Assembly: GCA_050084985.1 (NCBI GenBank)
Contig: JBITNC010000001.1
Span: forward strand, 127,348,001-127,412,000
DNA: 64,000 nucleotides
Direction: 5' to 3'
Origin: Nageia nagi
Lineage: Eukaryota > Pinophyta
The position numbers and the translations under genes are program-made. The notes under the pieces are model-generated. The model did no database searches, had not been told where the DNA came from, and saw only the letters and a program-made list of their open reading frames with translations. The number at the start of each line of letters is the position of its first letter. The stretch's first letter is position 1. Positions 59,505-64,000 of the stretch are shown one piece after another.

Positions 59505-62100
59505 AGTTCTTAGAAATATTGTGGAATTAGGGTTTTCCTGAGCCTTTAATATTCCTAAACTGCATCCAACCTTCTATGCAGTCTTTAAATAACTTTCTGG
59601 AATCAAGATCAGAGACATTTTGAAAGATGAATCTGTTGGTGTTAACAGATTTGAACTCGTTAATCGTGACAACTGCATGTGCTAAATTTGGACAAGTTTT
59701 AAAACAAGAGAATTATTTGAAGTCCCTACAACAGGCCTGTTGAAACTGTTAGTGATTTCCAATTTTTTCTATCTAATTTGGCTGGACTAATCAATTTAGG
59801 AATTTGGAAGAAGTCTGTGTGAAGAAGCTTTATATAAGCTGATGAATCGTAATTTTGTTGGAACTGGCTCAAAAGTAGTTTTTGAAGCATTCCAAGGCGT
59901 TTTTTCGAAACTAGTCAAACCTTGGATTTCTCGAATGTTGGTGCAGGTACTCTACTGCAGAGCTACTTGTTCTCTTATGCCAGCATTCTTTTCACTGAAG
60001 TATGGGTGAATCTTTTCAACATTAGGGAATTCACTACTGCAAATTCAACATCATTATTTAATATAAAACTGTTTTAACGATTTGGCAGAATGATTGCTAG
60101 TTCCACATGCATTATAATCCGGAACCAAAAGGTATGTTGCTTGTGGAGTTTCAGAAGAGGTTATCAACGGCTTTGGCAATTAGGAATAGAGAAATCTGAT
60201 AAGGGATAAAGTATTACATGAAATATGAACACTTGTACTTAGGGTTGTAGGTTCATTTTTTATTAGTATAGGTTAATCAAGATATGGGACCTCTGTACAT
60301 AAGTTGAAAAGTGGAATTTGGCTATATAAAAGAAAATATACCTGAATTTGTATTGTTTTTTTAACTTCGAATATACCTGAATTTGTATTGTTTTTAGACT
60401 TCAAGTAGATGCTGTAATTGCTTGGGCATAGTGTGTTAGAAACAAATGTTAAATCAATGTGAAAAAAATGCATATAACAGCAAAAATATTCACAAGAGAC
60501 ATAGCTTTATCCAGGGAAAAACTTATTTGGGAAAAAATCCAGCAAAGCACTAAATACATTAGATCTCCAAAATAGTTTTATCAAATATAATAGATGTCCG
60601 GTTCTTTCACTCATGGACCCTTTTTTTGACTGCATATATCGTGATACAATCCTCACAAAGCTGTGAGATTAAATAACCATATAAATACAAAAAACTAGCT
60701 CACGGTTTTTCAAAACAGTGGAAACAAAATTGTGAACTGTAAATACATTCGATTTACCTAACTGTAGGCAATAACTGCGTGTTACTTATCTAACTGTGGG
60801 CAATAAATACATATGACCCACCTTATAGAAATTTAAAGGTATAAACTCCAAAATTATACTCTTGTAAGAGTAGATCCCAAATATTTTCTCCTAAGGGCTA
60901 CTTCCCTTGGACCCCTCTTGAGGGGACATCCCCTCACCCAGAAGGGTATGAAGTTGCAGAAAAATGTAATTCCTTTATTGGTGTAATACATGCAAAGTTA
61001 GAACACATATCCTAATTTAGCATTCATTTTTCAAATATTGTTCAACAAAAGTGGAGATGATAATGATATGTTAGACATGAATCATGATAATGATATGCAC
61101 GTAATCAATTAAACAGAAGTTATTATTGGAAATCTTGATCATTAGTTATCAACATGATTTGAAACATGCACACAACAAAGATAAAAAATTTTTAGTACCT
61201 ATTAATCATATGCCATATTTTAAGTATTCAATATGACATATGAGATGTGAATGTCCTAAATATTTCACCATATAAAGCTTCTAGTTTACTAAAAGTAGTA
61301 ACAAAATGAACTTGTTCTTTCCTGTAGGTGGTTGCTTGTGTATGTTACAAGGTCAACTTTCTATCTGAAGCTTCAGATAATAAGAACCCGCCTATTATAA
61401 AGAGTCAGCATGCTCAAGCAGTCCCTAATGTAGGCCTAAAGATGATGCAAACTTTTCAGCTGACATGTATACGGAACTATATCCCATGAAGAACTAGATT
61501 ATAGCCATCACAATCTGTTCAAGGAGAAACTACTCTAAGTTCAATGCAGTTTGTGCTCCTTTCCATCAATATCCTCGAATGGCTCACGTATGGATCCTTA
61601 GCACCTTTGAGCTTAATCCAATAATTAGTAATAATAATACATTAATCATATATTCTATGCCCCCAAGGGCATGAAGCTCATCCTTAGGACCTTTAGTTGA
61701 AATTTTCCAGTACTTATACCCCTTATAACTCCCTTGCTTCTATTAGAACCTTGCATATATGCAAATACTATTGTATATGCATTACCTAGATTCCATTTTC
61801 ACGACTCCCATTCCATATTATGGAGTAGTGAGTCAGTATGCAAAGCTATATGCATCCATTATACTATTGTTTATGTCATAGAAGAAAAAGCACTCAAGGA
61901 TTTCTCCTTGTTATATTAAAACATATGATAATGTTCCTCCCTCTCCCAAGCACAAGCTAACCTAGTCTTGTCTAGAGTTGGATACACAAACAACCATGAA
62001 ATGTAATAAAATGCATTCAATTATTGGACATGAAAGATAAATAAGATTTTCATATCAGAAATTTATTTTTGGTGCTAAAGAATAATAAAAGAACGCAGTT
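59505..62100 (+). repeat. Segmental duplication, copy 2 (empty hAT site)
   Basis: A 2.6-kb copy collinear with 52556-58782 without the hAT element. The hAT target site is single here (61955-61962). A small internal duplication near 60350-60400 repeats ATACCTGAATTTGTATTGTT. Open frames in it are short and not conserved with copy 1. Confidence 0.88.
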
Positions 62101-62439
62101 TGTCATTCAGGCAGAGTTCTCCTTCTAACTGCTTTACTTGGATATCATTTTTGGTATCATCTTCCACGTTCAAAGGCTTATTTATGTGCACGGGTGACGG
62201 TGCAATGTATATAGAGAGTCCTATATAATTGTTGCTTGTTTAAGTCAGTTGCTATCAAAGTTTGGGTGTTTGATGCAATGGTTGGTCTTTTGATGCCAGC
62301 CTTCTTGGTCAATCTATTGGAGTGTATATATGCATCATGGTTGCAAAGATCAGGAATAAATTGTTGCTAAGAGCTAACATCATGATGTGTTAAAAGCTAA
62401 CTTTATGATGTTTTTGCATTCAAAGAGATTTATAATTAA
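62101..62439. other. Spacer after copy 2
   Basis: No similarity to the spacer after copy 1 was recognised and no gene was seen. Confidence 0.4.
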
Positions 62440-62712
62440 ATTTGTAAAATTGTCGAGAAATACCAAAAACCGTGGTTTGTTAAACACTGACAAAATCAGG
62501 ATAAGTGCCTATACTATATTCAAAAATCAGTGCAAAAAACTGGAAGTATTATCTTGAACAAATCTGTGCATAAAAACAGGCTCAAGAGATCAAACATGGA
62601 AAAAAAGTTAAAAGTGTACAACATAAGGTCTTTTGCTGAATGGTCAAAACACTGGAGTCAGTATATTGCAAGCTGAAAATTTGTAATCAAGTTGTGAGAG
62701 TTTTTTGCACAA
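62440..62712 (+). repeat. Module repeated beside copy 2, second unit
   Basis: The partner of 59190-59460. The repeating order is copy 1, spacer, module, copy 2, spacer, module, which suggests the original duplication unit included the module. Confidence 0.75.
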
Positions 62713-64000
62713 TATTAAAAATCCTAGTTGAGCCAGTATTTTGGAAGCTGAAAATCTTATCAACTTGTAGGACGGTCTCCAAAAGATTTCAGATTATTGA
62801 GGTAGTTAGAGAGAACAAATGGGATTTCTGTTGTAATCTATTAAGTTGCAAGGTTCTACATAAAAAAAGAGCGGAACAAATATATAGATTGCTGTGTACC
62901 TTGTAAATAGACTGAGAGGCTGTTTCTGTAGCCTTTTTGTTCTCTGTTTATGTTGTAAGAGTAGTGACTGTAAACATTGCATGCTAACAGCATCCGAATC
63001 CTTTGGCATGCAAAGCCTGCTTCTTTTCCGAGTGTTTCAACCGTATATTTTATGTTATGGTATCTAGTTGTAATTTATATCGTATATTTTAAATTTTAGT
63101 GCTATTTATTTTGAGACTTGCTGATCACAATTTTTGCAACCATCATATATATATATTCACCTTTCAAATACTCTCTTGAGTCTTGAGTGCCACTTGCCTT
63201 TCAATGGATAGGAAGCACATCAACAAAGCAGTTAGAGAGGAAATTTAGTTTTCACCAGGATTATTACACTGAGACACTTAACCCCCTCCTTGGGAAACCT
63301 GTGCCCTTGCGTTTCCTAATTCAACACTCCTGTCGCAACTACTCCAAATACATCGACGGACAAATTTTCTCTCTATGATCTGATTTTTCAAATAAAAAAT
63401 CTAGCAATGTAGATAAAGACCATTCCATACAACAGAGTATAAAGTATAATAGAAATTATATTTATTTTTCATAACTCTGAAAAGTCCTAGAATTTTTACT
63501 AGTAAATTAATAATCTACTTGTCGTCCCCTTGCCGTTCCTGAGCTGTCCCATAAAATCTGGTCCCCGTCCTCTGCCATCCTCGGAAATGCATTTCTTTGA
63601 ACCCCCATACCCGATACTTGTGTAACTTGGTTTTCACCAATAACTAAAGCCAAAATATTTATTCAATCTGTGACACATGATTTGACTAATGACTATATGG
63701 ATGACAAATCTTATCAGACAGTGCCAAATAATAACACTTCTGGTCAACCAGTATCATAAACAATCATTTCTAGATATTATTTATTATTGTAAATGTTGTC
63801 AAATTTGAGAATTGTGTGCTATTAATCATAATTATAATTGGTGATAATGGATTCAACTACTTTTTCTATTCATGAAGCTTGTGAAGTTCAACCATGATGT
63901 TATTGATTAACTATTAATCTTGACTGGGCTGGATTAATCCTGACTTGGTGCATAGTTATTGTGTATATTTGTCATGATCATATTGCATTATTGATTATCT
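62713..64000. other. Right end of window, no recognised gene
   Basis: Short open frames (62640-62906 and 63187-63378) show no recognisable domains. A GC-richer patch at about 63520-63610 with CGTCCCCTTGCCG and GGTCCCCGTCC stands out but has no coding sense that I can see. Confidence 0.4.

Noticed and set aside
63520-63610. GC-rich patch at the right end, considered as an exon or promoter
   Set aside because: No open frame with recognisable protein and no splice or TATA-like context; left as unexplained.

Overview
This is plant nuclear DNA, AT-rich and dominated by old, broken, nested retrotransposons, with one clear host gene. LTR retroelements with initiator-Met tRNA primer sites, a hAT transposon with a DUF659-type transposase, a plant mobile domain remnant and a nepenthesin-type aspartic protease with a GT-AG intron all point to a seed plant. 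The low gene density and age of the nested elements suggest a large genome, perhaps a gymnosperm; that is inference and not proven by the sequence.

Layout. 1-3.2 kb: Ty3/gypsy integrase fragments forming an inverted repeat, then a decayed LINE reverse transcriptase. 3.2-21.4 kb: a minus-strand Ty1/copia element (called A) whose LTRs lie at 3.2-3.7 and 20.9-21.4 kb. It has been split by a gypsy element (E, 9.2-13.9 kb), by a copia element (B, 5.7-9.2 kb) that sits against E, and by a copia deletion derivative (D, 14.9-19.7 kb, near-matching target duplication). An AT-rich array with a telomere-like run (4.5-5.7 kb) occupies the place where parts of A, B and E are missing. 22.7-24.4 kb: the 5' end of a plus-strand copia element (F). 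24.4-29.2 kb: gypsy, SINE and LINE remnants and degenerate tandem repeats.

29.8-31.3 kb: a secreted or vacuolar type aspartic protease with one small intron and a full set of catalytic motifs. It reads as intact except for two single-base losses, both in homopolymer runs. 33.9-44.4 kb: gypsy-like coding remnants on both strands, tandem repeats and a plant mobile domain pseudogene. 44.4-50.8 kb: a nearly full-length copia element (C) with a perfect 5-bp target duplication, carrying in its reverse transcriptase a solo LTR that has its own perfect target duplication. 52.6-62.1 kb: two diverged copies of a 2.6-kb segment; the first copy carries a 3.5-kb hAT transposon, and the second preserves the empty site.

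Apart from the protease, and possibly a single exon at 52.4 kb, no sequence looks like a working host gene. Most retroelement reading frames contain stops explainable by C-to-T or G-to-A transitions, as expected of long-methylated repeats. All similarity statements were made by eye and family names from recognised motifs; no database search was run.
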